Made by a program: the position numbers and the translations under genes | The notes under the pieces: model-generated | Told to the model about the DNA's origin: nothing | What the model saw: only the letters and a program-made list of their open reading frames with translations | The model's database searches: none | Assembly (NCBI GenBank): GCA_964398315.1 | Contig: CAYNMV010000001.1 | Location: 124,001-188,000, forward strand | Origin: JADLCB01 sp964398315 | Lineage (GTDB): Bacteria > Planctomycetota > Phycisphaerae > Tepidisphaerales > Tepidisphaeraceae | Direction of reading: 5' to 3' | DNA length: 64,000 nt | Part shown: piece after piece, positions 56,154-64,000 of the stretch | Layout of the letters: every line of letters begins with the position of its first letter | How positions within the stretch are numbered: position 1 is the first letter of the stretch

Positions 56154-57230
56154 ATGCTTACCCTCGTCCTCATCATCATCGGCATCGCGCTGTTGTTCGA
56201 CTATTTCAACGGCTTCAACGATGCGGCTAATTCCATCGCTACCATCGTTACGACGCGCGTGCTGACGCCTGGACAGGCCGTTGTCTGGGCGGCGTTCTGG
56301 AATTTCATGGCGGCGTTCCTGTTCGGCACCGCCGTGGCGGGCACGATCAGCAAGGACCTGGTTAACATCGCCGCGCTGGGCTCGCAGCAGGAGCAACTGT
56401 ATGTGGTGCTGTGCGGGTTGCTGGGGGCGACGGTCTGGACGGCGGCGTGCAGTCTCATCGGGCTGCCGATCAGCGTCTCGCATGCCCTGATCAGCGGCTA
56501 CGCCGGGGCGGCCATTGCCCGCGCCGGAGTGGATGGGCTGATGCTGCCGGGCAAGTGGCCGGAGATCATAGCCTTTTTGTTCCTCTCACCATTGATCGGC
56601 ATGGTGCTGGGTGGAGCGATGATGATCGCCACCGCCTGGGTTTTCCGCCGGTCCACGCCCTCACGCGTGGATGCCGGCTTTCGCCGCATGCAATTGCTGT
56701 CAGCGGCGGCGTTCAGCGTCTCGCACGGCGCCAACGACGCCCAGAAGACGATGGGCATCATCGTTGTCGCCCTGACTGCAGGCGGCTGGGGCCACCTGGC
56801 CGAGGCCGGCTGGACACCGCCCTGGTTCAACTGGCTGGGCATGCACCACGGTGTCTCATGGTGGATCATCATCCTGTGCCACGCCGTGATCGCCCTGGGC
56901 ACGGTCATGGGGGGGTGGAAGGTCGTCCGTACGATGGGTGCCAAGATCACCCGGTTGCAGCCGGTTGGCGGTTTCTGCGCAGAGACGGGCGGCGCTGCTA
57001 CCGTCATCGGCGCCAGCCTGCTGGGCATTCCGGTCTCCACGACCCATGTCATCACCGGCTCGATCCTGGGCGTGGGCACCACGCGCGGCTGGCGCCATGT
57101 CAACTGGTCCAGCGGCAAGAAGATCATGCTCGCCTGGATCTTTACCCTTCCCTGTACCGCCTTCATGGCTGCCGTCATCTACCTGGTGGTCCACGGCATT
57201 ATCGATGTGATCCACGGCACCGGGGGGTGA
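56154..57230 (+). CDS. PiT-family inorganic phosphate transporter
   Basis: A protein of 358 residues with about ten hydrophobic segments. Both inverted-repeat signatures are present: FNGFNDAANSIATIVTTRVL near the start and SHGANDAQKTMGIIVVAL in the second half, each with the conserved Asn-Asp of the substrate site. It carries phosphate, usually as a metal-phosphate complex with protons or Na+, across the cytoplasmic membrane. The large soluble loop found in some members is short here. Encoded with the DUF47 protein in the same orientation. Confidence 0.92.
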   Translation: MLTLVLIIIGIALLFDYFNGFNDAANSIATIVTTRVLTPGQAVVWAAFWNFMAAFLFGTAVAGTISKDLVNIAALGSQQEQLYVVLCGLLGATVWTAACSLIGLPISVSHALISGYAGAAIARAGVDGLMLPGKWPEIIAFLFLSPLIGMVLGGAMMIATAWVFRRSTPSRVDAGFRRMQLLSAAAFSVSHGANDAQKTMGIIVVALTAGGWGHLAEAGWTPPWFNWLGMHHGVSWWIIILCHAVIALGTVMGGWKVVRTMGAKITRLQPVGGFCAETGGAATVIGASLLGIPVSTTHVITGSILGVGTTRGWRHVNWSSGKKIMLAWIFTLPCTAFMAAVIYLVVHGIIDVIHGTGG

Positions 57231-57421
57231 AGACGGGTTGGGAGGCGCAGGATGGGTGATCGGTGGATCGGGTGATCGGGAAGCACCGGTGTTTCGCCCG
57301 GTATCTTGCGTTCACGCGATGACACTGTCATCCGTTCCCCCCGTGCTGTATCGTCTTTCGGCTGGAGCAACGCCGCCGGCTCGTTACAATATGCCGCTTT
57401 TCCAATGGAGAGTTTCCTACG

Positions 57422-58663
57422 ATGGCCCTCATTGATATTGACCCCCGGATTGCCGAGCTGATTCAGCAGGAAAAGCAGCGCCAGGAATCGACCCTGGAGT
57501 TGATCGCCTCGGAAAACCACGTCAGCACGGCGGTGATGGAAGCGGCTGGGAGCTGCCTGACCAACAAATACGCCGAGGGCTATCCCAGCGCCCGCTATTA
57601 CGGCGGTTGCGAGTTGTACGACCAGATCGAGAACCTGGCCATCGACCGCGCCAAGCAGCTTTTCGGTTGCCAGTTTGCCAATGTCCAGCCTCACTCAGGC
57701 GCCAACGCCAACCTGGCGGCATTCATGGCCATGATGCAGCCCGGCGACCGCTACATCAGCCTCGTGCTGGCGGCGGGGGGGCACCTGAGCCACGGGATGA
57801 AGCTCAACACCTCGGCGATTTTCTGGCAGCCCGACCATTACGAGCTTGACCCGGACACCGAAACGATCGACTTCGACTCCGTCCGCCGCAAGGCTTTGGA
57901 AGTCAAGCCGAAGATGATCCTGTGCGGCTACAGCGCCTATCCCCGCACGATCGACTTCAAACGCTTCCGCGAGATCGCCGATGAGGTGGGGGCGCTGCTG
58001 CTGGCGGATATTGCTCACATCGCCGGGCTGGTTGCCGGCGGGGCACATCCATCGCCGTTCCCCTACGCCCATGTCGTGACCACCACGACCCACAAGACCC
58101 TCCGCGGTCCGCGCGGGGGGCTGATCATGACCAACGATGAAGCGCTGGCCAAGGCGATCAACCGCAGCGTCTTCCCCGGCAGCCAGGGCGGGCCACTGAT
58201 GCACATCATCGGGGCCAAGGCGGTTGCCTTCGGCGAAGCGCTGAAGCCGGAGTTCAAGACCTATGCCCAGCAGATCGTCAAAAACGCCAAGGCGCTGGCC
58301 GATGCCCTGATGAAAAAGGGCTATCGCCTGCAGTCCGGCGGCACCGACAATCACCTGATGCTCGTCGATTTGCGGGCACGCAACGCCGATTTCACCGGCG
58401 CAGAGGCAGAAAAGGCCCTTGAGAAGGCAGGGATCATCTGCAACAAGAATGCCATCCTCAACGACCCGCGGCCGCCGAAGCTGACCAGCGGTGTGCGCCT
58501 GGGCACCCCCGCGGTGACAACCCGCGGGCTGAAGGAGCAGGATCTGGTGGTTGTCGCCGATTTCATCGATCGGGCGATGAGCGCCAAGGATGATGACGCC
58601 GCACTGAGGCAGATTCGCGGCGAAGTAGCCGACTTCTGCAAGCAGTTCCCGATGCCGCACTGA
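57422..58663 (+). CDS. glyA: Serine hydroxymethyltransferase
   Basis: A protein of 413 residues, the normal size, ATG preceded by GGAGAG. It interconverts serine and glycine with tetrahydrofolate, the main one-carbon source. LELIASENHVSTAVMEAAGS and YAEGYPSARYYGG are the conserved N-terminal substrate segments; TTTTHKTLRGPRGG contains the PLP Schiff-base Lys225; TSGVRLGTPAVTTRG is the conserved C-terminal motif. Usually TNKYAEGYP and HSGANAN contacts are intact. No glycine riboswitch is seen in the 190-base upstream gap. Confidence 0.97.
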   Translation: MALIDIDPRIAELIQQEKQRQESTLELIASENHVSTAVMEAAGSCLTNKYAEGYPSARYYGGCELYDQIENLAIDRAKQLFGCQFANVQPHSGANANLAAFMAMMQPGDRYISLVLAAGGHLSHGMKLNTSAIFWQPDHYELDPDTETIDFDSVRRKALEVKPKMILCGYSAYPRTIDFKRFREIADEVGALLLADIAHIAGLVAGGAHPSPFPYAHVVTTTTHKTLRGPRGGLIMTNDEALAKAINRSVFPGSQGGPLMHIIGAKAVAFGEALKPEFKTYAQQIVKNAKALADALMKKGYRLQSGGTDNHLMLVDLRARNADFTGAEAEKALEKAGIICNKNAILNDPRPPKLTSGVRLGTPAVTTRGLKEQDLVVVADFIDRAMSAKDDDAALRQIRGEVADFCKQFPMPH

Positions 58664-58698
58664 GCCGCGAGGCGGCTGGGCGCAGGCTGGGGTGAGGT

Positions 58699-59490
58699 AT
58701 GAAAAGCCAGCGAGTCCGGCTCAGCGACGTTCGCAGGATATTCCGCCTGCTGGGGCGGGTGCGCGAGCTGCGCTGGAGCAGCACCCAGGGTCAATACCTG
58801 GTGGACGGGCTGGTGAAGTTGCTGGACGCTGATCGCGGGTTTGGCGGGTCATTCAGCGACTTCGCCGACGGGCACGTGCCGACCTATCGCCGCATCATCC
58901 TCGGCTCGACGCTCGATCCGGCTCTGGCCAGCTACTTCGAGATGATGGGCCGCGAAATCACCCCCGCTGATGATCCGATGGTCGCGTTTGGCTGCCTCTC
59001 ACGGCGTGCCATCGATGCCATCACCCACCACGCGCTGCCGCCGTATTACCGCAGCCGGCGATTCGACACCTTTGAGCAGATCGTGCAGCAGTACCGCATG
59101 GCGGACAACCTGAGCGTCTGGTTCCGCCACAGCGCCCGCCCCAGTGACATCAGCGGCTTCGCACTGCACCGCCTGGGTAATGCCCGGCCTTTTTCAGCCC
59201 GCGAACGGCGGGTGGCGATGCTGTTCACAGAGGAATACGGTCGCCTGTACGAAGCCGGGCTGCTATCGCCGCCCAGTGTATTCGAGCAACTGACCGGCCG
59301 GCAGCGGCAGATCCTCGATGCCGTCTTCGCCGGCCGTGCGCCCAAGCAGATCGCGACCGAACTGGGGCTGTCGATCCATACGATCCGTGATCATCTCAAG
59401 GTCATATACGACAAACTCGGTGTCGAAGGCACCCCCGGCCTGCTGCGACTGGTGATGGACGGCCAGGGGGCCGACCCACCTCACGCATAG
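58699..59490 (+). CDS. LuxR-type transcriptional regulator
   Basis: A protein of 263 residues beginning 35 bases after glyA. The C-terminal 65 residues are a LuxR/FixJ helix-turn-helix: FEQLTGRQRQILDAVFAGRA, IATELGLSIHTIRDHLKVIY, YDKLGVEGTPGLL. The N-terminal 190 residues (RELRWSSTQGQYLVDGLVKL, GLLDADRGFGGSF-like) form a mixed alpha/beta region without receiver motifs, perhaps a GAF- or autoinducer-type sensor. Whether glyA is its target is unknown; co-orientation with a short gap suggests shared transcription. Confidence 0.82.
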   Translation: MKSQRVRLSDVRRIFRLLGRVRELRWSSTQGQYLVDGLVKLLDADRGFGGSFSDFADGHVPTYRRIILGSTLDPALASYFEMMGREITPADDPMVAFGCLSRRAIDAITHHALPPYYRSRRFDTFEQIVQQYRMADNLSVWFRHSARPSDISGFALHRLGNARPFSARERRVAMLFTEEYGRLYEAGLLSPPSVFEQLTGRQRQILDAVFAGRAPKQIATELGLSIHTIRDHLKVIYDKLGVEGTPGLLRLVMDGQGADPPHA

Positions 59491-59555
59491 GGCGCACGAC
59501 ATCATCCGCGCACGGCCGCGCCTGGTGTCAGGGATGATGCCTGGGAGCCTTTCGG

Positions 59556-61379
59556 CTACCGCATGCCCAGGCCGAAATGATGATCATCGGCATCGTCGCC
59601 GGCGGTGAGCGTGACCCAGTAGCCCCAGGTGGTGGGCTGGGTGACAAAGACGGCCGGGCCAATGACGGGGCGCACGCGGTAGAGGCCGGGCGTCAAGCCG
59701 GTGAAGACATAGTCTCCATTGGCATCGGTCACGGTCCACTTCTCGTGCGGCTCAAAGATGCCGTTATTGTTGGCGTCGAGGAAGACATAGCGATTGGCAA
59801 TGCCTTTTTCGCCGGGATCGCGCTTGCCATTGTTGTTGGCGTCGAAGAAGACATTGCCCCGAATGGTGGCGGTGGCGGTGCGCACGCCGAAATCGACCGT
59901 TGCCAGCGGCGCGATGGCGCCAACGCGGACGACCTGCTGGTGATTGGCCGGCACGGTACCTGCCAGCGGCTGGAAGCCGACGTGGTGCCGCACGCGATAG
60001 TTGCCAACCGGCAATGACTTGAAGAGATAGCGCCCCTGGGCGTTGGTGGCGAGCACCGGCTCGTTGGCGTCGCGCACCGCGTTGTTGTTGAAATCCAGAT
60101 AGACGAAGCGTCCGGCCAGCCCCTGCTCACCGGGGTCGAAGACACCATTGCCGTTGGCATCGTTGAACACGTACCCGCTCAGGTTCGCGAAGGCCGGCTG
60201 TGGCGGGGGCGGCTGCACGGGTGTCACCTGGGCCGGGCCAACCAGTGTCTGGATCGCGGCCAGGAATTTCCGGGCGATTTTGCGCTCTCCGGCGGCGTTG
60301 GGATGCGTGGTGTCGTAGGTGTCGGTGCCGGGATCGAACCCCTCGTACTGGTTGACCACGATCACCGGCGATTGGGCCGTGCTTTTCTGTGCGGCCAGGC
60401 CGGGAATCATCGCCCGGTAGGCATCCATCTCGGCGACGTAGCCCTGGCTGATGTTCTTCACCGGCTGGGCCAGCGCGATCTTGATATTGGGCAGGTAGCC
60501 GCGCAGGTCGTCGATGAAGCGGCCGAGATGGGCGATAAGCTGTTCGGGGGTCTCATCGTTGCGGATGTCGTTGTGCCCGATGTGGATCAGGGCCACATGC
60601 GGGTTCAGCGCGGCCCACTGCGGCATCGAATCATGCAGCTCATCCAGATGTGCTCCCCAGCGCGACTGGTGATCCTGGTCGAACCAGGGGTACAGCGGGT
60701 CGTCATTGGTGCCGACCCAGCGCACATGGTTGCCGCTGCGCAGGCCGACAAAATCAACATTGTACCCCGCGCTGACCAGCTTCTTTTGCAGCCAGAAGCG
60801 GTAACTGGCCTGGGTGGTTTCTCCCTCGGTGATGCTGTCACCCAGCGCGATGATGCGCAGCGCTTCGCCGGTGTGCTGTTGGCGGTAGAGGGCAGAGGCG
60901 GGCACAACATGACGAGTCTGGGTGGGCGTGGTCCACTCCAGGCGGGCGCGGGCGTTGCCGGTGCCTTCGCGGTACTCGACCTTGATGCCCACTTTCTTGC
61001 CGGCGGTCAGGTGAATGCCGCCCGTGTAGGTGCCGCTGCCGCTGTGCCAGGCGTCGATCAGCAACTGGCCATCCACCCACAGACGCCCGCCATCATCCAC
61101 AGTCAAGTGGAAGGTGTGATGACCCGTGGCGGCGGACTCGATCAGCCCCTGCCAGCGAACGCTGAAATGGTCTGCGCCCATGCCCGCGGTGGGGGCGCCG
61201 CCTTGCCAGTCGAAGTCAATCGCCTCGGTGCGCTGCATCACCGGCTGGGTGAAGTCATCGTTGTCAAAATATTGTGCATCCAGTCCCGTGCCGGTCAGCA
61301 GTTGGCGGGATTCGAGTGTTTCCAGGTGCGCTGCGGGAACGAAACCAGAGGGTCGGCGGATCGGATGATTCGTCGGCAC
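59556..61379 (-). CDS. Surface PA14 / SGNH hydrolase / SdrD_B-like multidomain protein
   Basis: A protein of 607 residues from GTG 61379, which has AAGGAG nine bases upstream. The N-terminus carries the planctomycete tag LETLESRQLLT (about 19-29). Residues about 32-165 are a PA14 sandwich (AATGHHTFHLTVDDGGRLWV). About 174-380 is an SGNH domain with Ser182 in ALGDSITEGE, GHND at 268-271 and Asp356/His359 in DTTHPN. Two SdrD_B-like repeats follow (about 396-490 and 500-600; GYVFNDANGNGVFDPGEQGL, GNVFFDANNNGKRDPGEKGI), each with Asp-rich Ca-binding loops. PA14 domains bind glycans; SGNH domains remove acyl groups. A sugar- or polymer-modifying surface enzyme is inferred. Confidence 0.87.
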   Translation of the reverse strand: MPTNHPIRRPSGFVPAAHLETLESRQLLTGTGLDAQYFDNDDFTQPVMQRTEAIDFDWQGGAPTAGMGADHFSVRWQGLIESAATGHHTFHLTVDDGGRLWVDGQLLIDAWHSGSGTYTGGIHLTAGKKVGIKVEYREGTGNARARLEWTTPTQTRHVVPASALYRQQHTGEALRIIALGDSITEGETTQASYRFWLQKKLVSAGYNVDFVGLRSGNHVRWVGTNDDPLYPWFDQDHQSRWGAHLDELHDSMPQWAALNPHVALIHIGHNDIRNDETPEQLIAHLGRFIDDLRGYLPNIKIALAQPVKNISQGYVAEMDAYRAMIPGLAAQKSTAQSPVIVVNQYEGFDPGTDTYDTTHPNAAGERKIARKFLAAIQTLVGPAQVTPVQPPPPQPAFANLSGYVFNDANGNGVFDPGEQGLAGRFVYLDFNNNAVRDANEPVLATNAQGRYLFKSLPVGNYRVRHHVGFQPLAGTVPANHQQVVRVGAIAPLATVDFGVRTATATIRGNVFFDANNNGKRDPGEKGIANRYVFLDANNNGIFEPHEKWTVTDANGDYVFTGLTPGLYRVRPVIGPAVFVTQPTTWGYWVTLTAGDDADDHHFGLGMR

Positions 61380-61868
61380 GCGGCCAAACTCCTTCGCTTG
61401 AGTCAGGCCGAAGTGCCTCGGCCGGGGTATCTATGAACCAATCTCCTCGCTCTCCCCGTGAGCGAGGTTGCATGTCATACCTGCAAATCGAACAGATCGC
61501 TTACTCTTCTCCAGCAAAAACCGCTCATGGTGGCCGGGCCAGGGTCAAGCGAGGAAAGATGGATGGATTATGTGCGGCCGGCCACCCTTGCAGAGCACAT
61601 GCCGGGGTGATGACTGGCTCACGGGCTACCAACAGGGCCAATAGAGGACTTGACTGTCCACTATTCCTGCCTTACCTTTGTTCTGACTGAGATTAAGTCT
61701 CAACATGAGCAAGATTGGAACAAGCTGACGCTGCCGCTGTGCATTGCGGGCCGGCATCGCAAGGCGGCCGGGCCGGGGCCGTAGCGCGGCTGGGTTCAGG
61801 GAGCGTTTCCCGCTAGAATCGGCCGATTGCTGTCCGCCTTGCTCCTTGAATCAATGGGAATTGGGAAC
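61380..61868. other. Divergent intergenic region, no gene recognised
   Basis: These 489 bases separate the SGNH surface protein from the third PEP-CTERM gene. Possible signals are TTGACT near 61650 with TACCTT 17 bases on, and a TGAGA-TTAAG-TCTCA inverted repeat near 61689. Both are weak. No coding frame with family features and no RNA gene is seen. Confidence 0.4.
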
Positions 61869-62696
61869 ATGATGATCGCTCCTATGCGCTGCACCCCGCT
61901 GGCCGTCCTGGCTACGACTGTCCTGCTTTTAACCCACTCCGCCCACGCCGCGTTCAAGCCGGGTGAGTTCATCACGGATCCCGGTCTGCCCGGCCATGCC
62001 GAGTTCGATGGCTGGCTGGCCATCTGGAATGCGGACGAGTCCCAGTGGGATTCATCCCTCTCGCGGAGTTACAACCCCGGCTTCCCAGGGCACCCGGGCA
62101 ACGGGGACTGGCCGGGACCGATGACCTCGAAGACGGGGTCGGAAGGCCATGATGCCGGCCTGGTCAAGCTCACGAATGGCAGCGGCGGGGGTGCGTTCCC
62201 CTCCAGCAGCAGCCTTTACTTCGGCGGTATGAGCGATGCCCGCAACAACTACAACGGCACACTGGCCGTCATCGACACCACGCCGGTGTCCGGGCTGGCC
62301 AACGTTGTCTTCCAGATCCAGATCGGCGAGATCTGGGGCTACGATTTCTGGGATGGCGATGGGGATGGGGCATCCGACCTGCCGCTGCTGAGCTATAACG
62401 GCGGCGCCCAGAACCTGCCAGCGACCTATGCCGCCATCACGCACCAGATCCAGAACGATACCTACGATACCCCCACGGGCGAGGAGCCGGTCTACATCAA
62501 CACCCACCTGCTTCAGTGGGATTTGTCCAGCGTGGCTGAACCGATCACCGAGTTCTCCATCTCGTTCTCCGGCGTACAGCATGCCCAGGTGTATGCGATG
62601 CGGCTGGATCAGTCCGATACCTTTTCCGTTGTGCCCGAGCCGGCAGCGCTGGGGCTGTGTGGGATCGGCATGCTGCTGCTGCGCCGCCGGCGGTAG
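61869..62696 (+). CDS. PEP-CTERM sorting-domain surface protein
   Basis: A protein of 275 residues; ATG 61869 follows GGGAA, and upstream alternatives lack a signal peptide. Signal (CTPLAVLATTVLLLTHSAHA), a Gly/Asn-rich beta body (NNYNGTLAVIDTTPV, WDGDGDGASDLPLLSYNG; the Asp-rich stretch may bind calcium) and the C-terminal VVPEPAALGLCGIGMLLL with RRRR. Third such protein in the window. The pseudopilin gene starts 34 bases later, so the two are co-transcribed. Confidence 0.87.
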   Translation: MMIAPMRCTPLAVLATTVLLLTHSAHAAFKPGEFITDPGLPGHAEFDGWLAIWNADESQWDSSLSRSYNPGFPGHPGNGDWPGPMTSKTGSEGHDAGLVKLTNGSGGGAFPSSSSLYFGGMSDARNNYNGTLAVIDTTPVSGLANVVFQIQIGEIWGYDFWDGDGDGASDLPLLSYNGGAQNLPATYAAITHQIQNDTYDTPTGEEPVYINTHLLQWDLSSVAEPITEFSISFSGVQHAQVYAMRLDQSDTFSVVPEPAALGLCGIGMLLLRRRR

Positions 62697-62730
62697 GCAC
62701 CGAGAGCGACGACTGGCTCGGAGGCAGTCC

Positions 62731-63573
62731 ATGCATCGCGCATTTTCCCGATCGCAGGCCAAAGGTGGCTTATCAAGCGCATTTACGCTCGTCGAGCTGC
62801 TGGTCGTGCTGGGGATTATTGCCCTGCTGGTGAGCCTTCTGCTGCCGGTGGTTTCCAAGGCGCGGCGGCAGGCGGAGATGACCGAGGAGCTGGCGGCCGC
62901 CCGCCAGCTCATGCTCGCCTACCTGGCCTACACGACCGACAATCGCGGCGCCCTGATCCCCGGCCGCATTGATGTCTCGGCGTATCCCGGGATGCAGGTG
63001 CCCGATGATCAGGGACACGCGCTTAAGCCCGCCGAGGCAGCTAACCGCTGGCCCTGGCGGTTGACTGCCTACATTGACTACGGCCTGCGCGGCACCATCC
63101 TGGTCAACGAGCGCGCGATTGCCCTGGCCGATCGGGAGCAGTCGATGTGGGCTTACCTGGTCAGCGTCTTTCCCAGTTTCGGGATGAACTTCTTCAACGT
63201 CGGCGGTGACTTGCAGGCGCCCAACGAGAACCATCCCGGCTACCTTCGCCGCATCACGCAGGCGCGGCACAGCAGCCGGCTGATCGTCTTTGCCTCGGCC
63301 CGCGCGGATGCCAGCACGCACGGCTATTTCGTGGTGCATCCCCCCGTCTACCGCATGCGAACATGGCCCACAGCGCAGCGCTGGCCGGATCGGAAGTTTG
63401 CCGAAAGCGATGATGCCAGCCTGTGGGGCTACGTACACCCGCGCTGGCAGGGACGGGCGGTGGTGGGCTGCCTGGACGGGCATGCCGAGGCCCTCACAGT
63501 GGATGAGCTGCGCGACATGACCCGCTGGGCCGAACCGGCTGCCCGCGCAGGTGATCCTGACTGGTCACCTTGA
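62731..63573 (+). CDS. Prepilin-like protein (type II pseudopilin)
   Basis: A protein of 280 residues; ATG 62731 follows GGAGGCAG, and a longer frame running back over the PEP-CTERM gene is rejected. The leader SQAKGGLSSA precedes FTLVELLVVLGIIALLVSLL, with Ala before the predicted cleavage site. The body (ARRQAEMTEELAAARQLMLA, YLAYTTDNRGALIPG) is more diverged than the other two pseudopilins. Near the end YVHPRWQGRAVVGCLDGHAE retains an H-X12-DG variant of the family motif. It pairs with the PEP-CTERM gene and faces a sulfatase fragment across 124 bases. Confidence 0.85.
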   Translation: MHRAFSRSQAKGGLSSAFTLVELLVVLGIIALLVSLLLPVVSKARRQAEMTEELAAARQLMLAYLAYTTDNRGALIPGRIDVSAYPGMQVPDDQGHALKPAEAANRWPWRLTAYIDYGLRGTILVNERAIALADREQSMWAYLVSVFPSFGMNFFNVGGDLQAPNENHPGYLRRITQARHSSRLIVFASARADASTHGYFVVHPPVYRMRTWPTAQRWPDRKFAESDDASLWGYVHPRWQGRAVVGCLDGHAEALTVDELRDMTRWAEPAARAGDPDWSP

Positions 63574-63697
63574 GGCCTGCTATCCAGAAAGACCTGCCCC
63601 GATCAGGTATTTGGCGCATGGCGCGTTGCGCTGCATGGATGATTCCATTGCAGCGTCGACCGCAAAGACGACCGCTGCGAATCAGGCTAAGGCCGCT

Positions 63698-64000
63698 TTA
63701 GTTGGTTGACTCCTCCAGCAACCACTGGCGCATCGGGCCGGCCAGGTTCGTGCCGGGTACCAGCCGGCCCTCGCTGACGAAGCCATCTTCCGGGCGGCGG
63801 GCCAGCACATCGATCAACCGCTGTCGCCACAGGCTGACGCGATCGGCGAAGGCTGGATCGTTGACGCGGTTTCGCAACTCCTGCGGGTCATTGCGCAGAT
63901 CGAAGAACCATTCCTTGCCGCTCATCGTCTGCCAGATGAATTTTTCCCGGCCATCCGTGACGAATTGCCAGGTGCCATCGGGGCGGTGATGCTCGCCGTG
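63698..64000 (-). CDS. Sulfatase, C-terminal part (gene continues past the right edge)
   Basis: The minus-strand frame runs from the window edge to a stop at 63698 and gives about 100 residues; a Met 75 residues from the end is internal. It starts HGEHHRPDGTWQFVTDGREK and continues FIWQTMSGKEWFFDLRNDPQ, the usual end of formylglycine sulfatases (HGE-H, DGRxKYIW, ELFDLxxDPxExxN). The catalytic Cys/Ser-xPxR segment lies outside the window. Such enzymes remove sulfate esters from polysaccharides or other substrates. It is convergent with the pseudopilin gene. Confidence 0.82.
   Translation of the reverse strand, partial: HGEHHRPDGTWQFVTDGREKFIWQTMSGKEWFFDLRNDPQELRNRVNDPAFADRVSLWRQRLIDVLARRPEDGFVSEGRLVPGTNLAGPMRQWLLEESTN

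Noticed and set aside
57231..57300. Tandem GGGTGATCGG repeats after the phosphate transporter
   Set aside because: Only two imperfect copies, no palindromic structure and no neighbouring regulator.
63702..63989. Plus-strand gene opposite the sulfatase fragment
   Set aside because: The minus strand gives a typical sulfatase C-terminus; the plus frame has none.

Overview
The window reads as a high-GC chromosome fragment from a planctomycete, most likely class Phycisphaerae. The evidence is three PEP-CTERM surface proteins, three prepilin-like proteins with an FTLVELLVV start, two surface proteins carrying the planctomycete N-terminal LExLExRxLL tag, very large secreted carbohydrate-active proteins without SusC/SusD partners, and single-gene housekeeping loci (carA and carB 27 kb apart). 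The taxonomic call is inference from gene content. No tRNA, rRNA, CRISPR array, transposase or phage gene was seen.

Layout. 1-7.7 kb: the tail and terminator of a plus-strand gene, a small exported protein, a 1338-aa tagged surface protein, a patatin-like lipoprotein and a DUF2062 membrane protein. 7.8-16.8 kb: housekeeping and regulatory genes (PfkB-family sugar kinase, GNAT acetyltransferase, lone RCK_N domain, GAF-receiver protein without kinase, gamma-carbonic anhydrase, lone GspE N-terminal domain, two small membrane proteins, PilZ protein, OmpA-like lipoprotein). Inside this part, 14.76-15.22 kb looks like a structured non-coding RNA with its own promoter and a near-ideal terminator. 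17.4-23.5 kb: a 1365-aa secreted glycoside-hydrolase-like protein and a right-handed beta-helix protein. 23.6-24.8 kb: carA.

25.0-50.8 kb is a carbohydrate-degradation region. Operon A (25137-32108) encodes a LacI regulator, a PEP-CTERM protein, a GH16-like enzyme, a pseudopilin and a GH50-like agarase with a CBM9-like tail. A minus-strand TPR/heparinase-like protein follows (32337-36578). Then come a PEP-CTERM protein, a Gfo/Idh/MocA oxidoreductase and operon B (39356-50785): pseudopilin, two about 1300-aa proteins made of FlgD-like, beta-propeller and CBM9-like parts, a GntR/LacI-type hybrid regulator and an SGNH hydrolase. A third PEP-CTERM plus pseudopilin pair lies at 61.9-63.6 kb, facing a sulfatase fragment at the right edge.

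51.0-61.4 kb: DUF2200, carB, a DUF47/PiT phosphate uptake pair, glyA, a LuxR-type regulator and a tagged PA14-SGNH surface protein.

The main pattern is the repeated association of one PEP-CTERM protein and one pseudopilin with polysaccharide-active enzymes, each large set with its own sugar-type repressor. I infer dedicated, regulated surface modules for polysaccharide breakdown. The second point of interest is the orphan structured RNA near 15 kb.
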